Assembly: GCA_965224745.1 (NCBI GenBank)
Contig: CBDCZY010000009.1
Coordinates: 372,001-436,000, forward strand
Source of the DNA: CBDCZY01 sp965224745
GTDB lineage: Bacteria > Pseudomonadota > Gammaproteobacteria > Methylococcales > Methylomonadaceae
Direction of reading: 5' to 3'
Length of the DNA: 64,000 nt
The position numbers and the translations under genes are program-made. This document shows positions 63,724-64,000 of the stretch, piece after piece. The notes beneath the pieces are model-generated. The model had not been told where the DNA came from and ran no database searches. It saw only the letters and a program-made list of their open reading frames with translations. Position 1 is the first letter of the stretch. Each line of letters starts with the position of its first letter.

Positions 63724-64000
63724 TCATTCAAACCAGTTATCAAGCTGGAGATGATTAAATCCACAAAAATCATCAGTATTGCGTGTCACCAAAATCAGAT
63801 GATTGACCGCCGCTATGGCTGCAATTTCACCATCAGCATAAGCAACCGTTTTCCCTTGTTCTTTTAGTGTAGCTCTGTGTATTGCATACCATTCAGCCGC
63901 TACTTGATCATAAGGAAGAATAATTAATCCGTTATCCAGTAATGTCGAAAGATAGAATTGCAACATGGTTTTTCTTTTTGAGTCTGGTAATAATGCACAA
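63724..64000 (-). CDS. PIN-domain toxin, VapC type, partial at window edge
   Basis: The C-terminal 92 or so residues of a PIN-domain ribonuclease. It shows GLIILPYDQVAAEWYAIHRATLKEQGK, then the acidic residue in AYADGEIAAIAAVNHLILVTRNTDDF, ending LQLDNWFE, which fits the VapC pattern (LxxDxxIAAxA, LVTxNxxDF, NW). The frame stays open past the ATG at 63966 to the end of the window (LLPDSKRKTMLQFYL), so the true start lies outside. A VapB antitoxin would be expected beyond the right edge. 63617-63723 holds no gene that I can support. Confidence 0.85.
   Translation of the reverse strand, partial: CALLPDSKRKTMLQFYLSTLLDNGLIILPYDQVAAEWYAIHRATLKEQGKTVAYADGEIAAIAAVNHLILVTRNTDDFCGFNHLQLDNWFE

Overview
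The window is a chromosomal segment of a gammaproteobacterium. The evidence is an E. coli-type nuoA-N operon with a fused nuoCD gene, a homodimeric-type pyruvate dehydrogenase operon (aceE-aceF-lpd), sucC-sucD followed by a glutamine-dependent NAD synthetase, and TrmL. A finer placement (for example Methylococcales or Thiotrichales) is only a guess from the style of gene content. About half of the window is orderly core metabolism. The rest is an accessory region full of insertion sequences.

Layout. 84-15807: the complete respiratory complex I operon, with a small CBS-domain protein gene on each side. 15880-16907: two orphan reading frames on the minus strand and a transposase-like remnant. 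17035-18743: a three-gene outer-membrane lipoprotein cassette (CsgG-like, DUF4810, DUF799). 18865-24337: lpd, aceF and aceE, all on the minus strand. 24748-26067: a lipoprotein with an alpha/beta-hydrolase fold and Asp at the nucleophile position. 26519-27677: an IS1-family element that has cut off a DUF4160 gene, leaving DUF2442. 27804-28907: a soluble chemoreceptor with a zinc-binding (CZB-like) C-terminus. 29249-29570: a REP-type transposase remnant interrupted by a long palindromic MITE-like element. 29862-33588: sucC, sucD and NAD synthetase.

33744-49312 is an island of exported proteins: a spondin-domain protein, two proteins sharing a short repeated module, an astacin-like metalloprotease, a protein with weak GH11-like resemblance and a NodB-type deacetylase. 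They are separated by three copies and one solo end of a single Y1 (HUH) transposase element. The first copy carries a three-level nest: IS3 element inside IS21 element inside Y1 element, with a target duplication readable for both insertions. A tandem duplicate of one secreted gene is a pseudogene split by an ISNCY-type element.

49396-56560 holds a dnaK remnant behind an IS200-like hairpin, trmL, small envelope proteins, a Gfo/Idh/MocA oxidoreductase and an acidic secreted repeat protein. 57359-59990 is an IS200 tnpA split by an IS1634-type element with TTAA duplications. 59981-63616 is a four-gene operon of unrecognised proteins. Its third gene encodes a membrane-anchored, Lon-like (S16) Ser/Lys protease domain, and this operon is my best candidate for an undescribed system. 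In this copy it appears damaged: an IS200 end at the 5' edge, an in-frame TGA in gene 2 and a one-base frameshift in gene 3. A partial VapC toxin gene runs off the right edge. I saw no tRNA, rRNA or CRISPR array.
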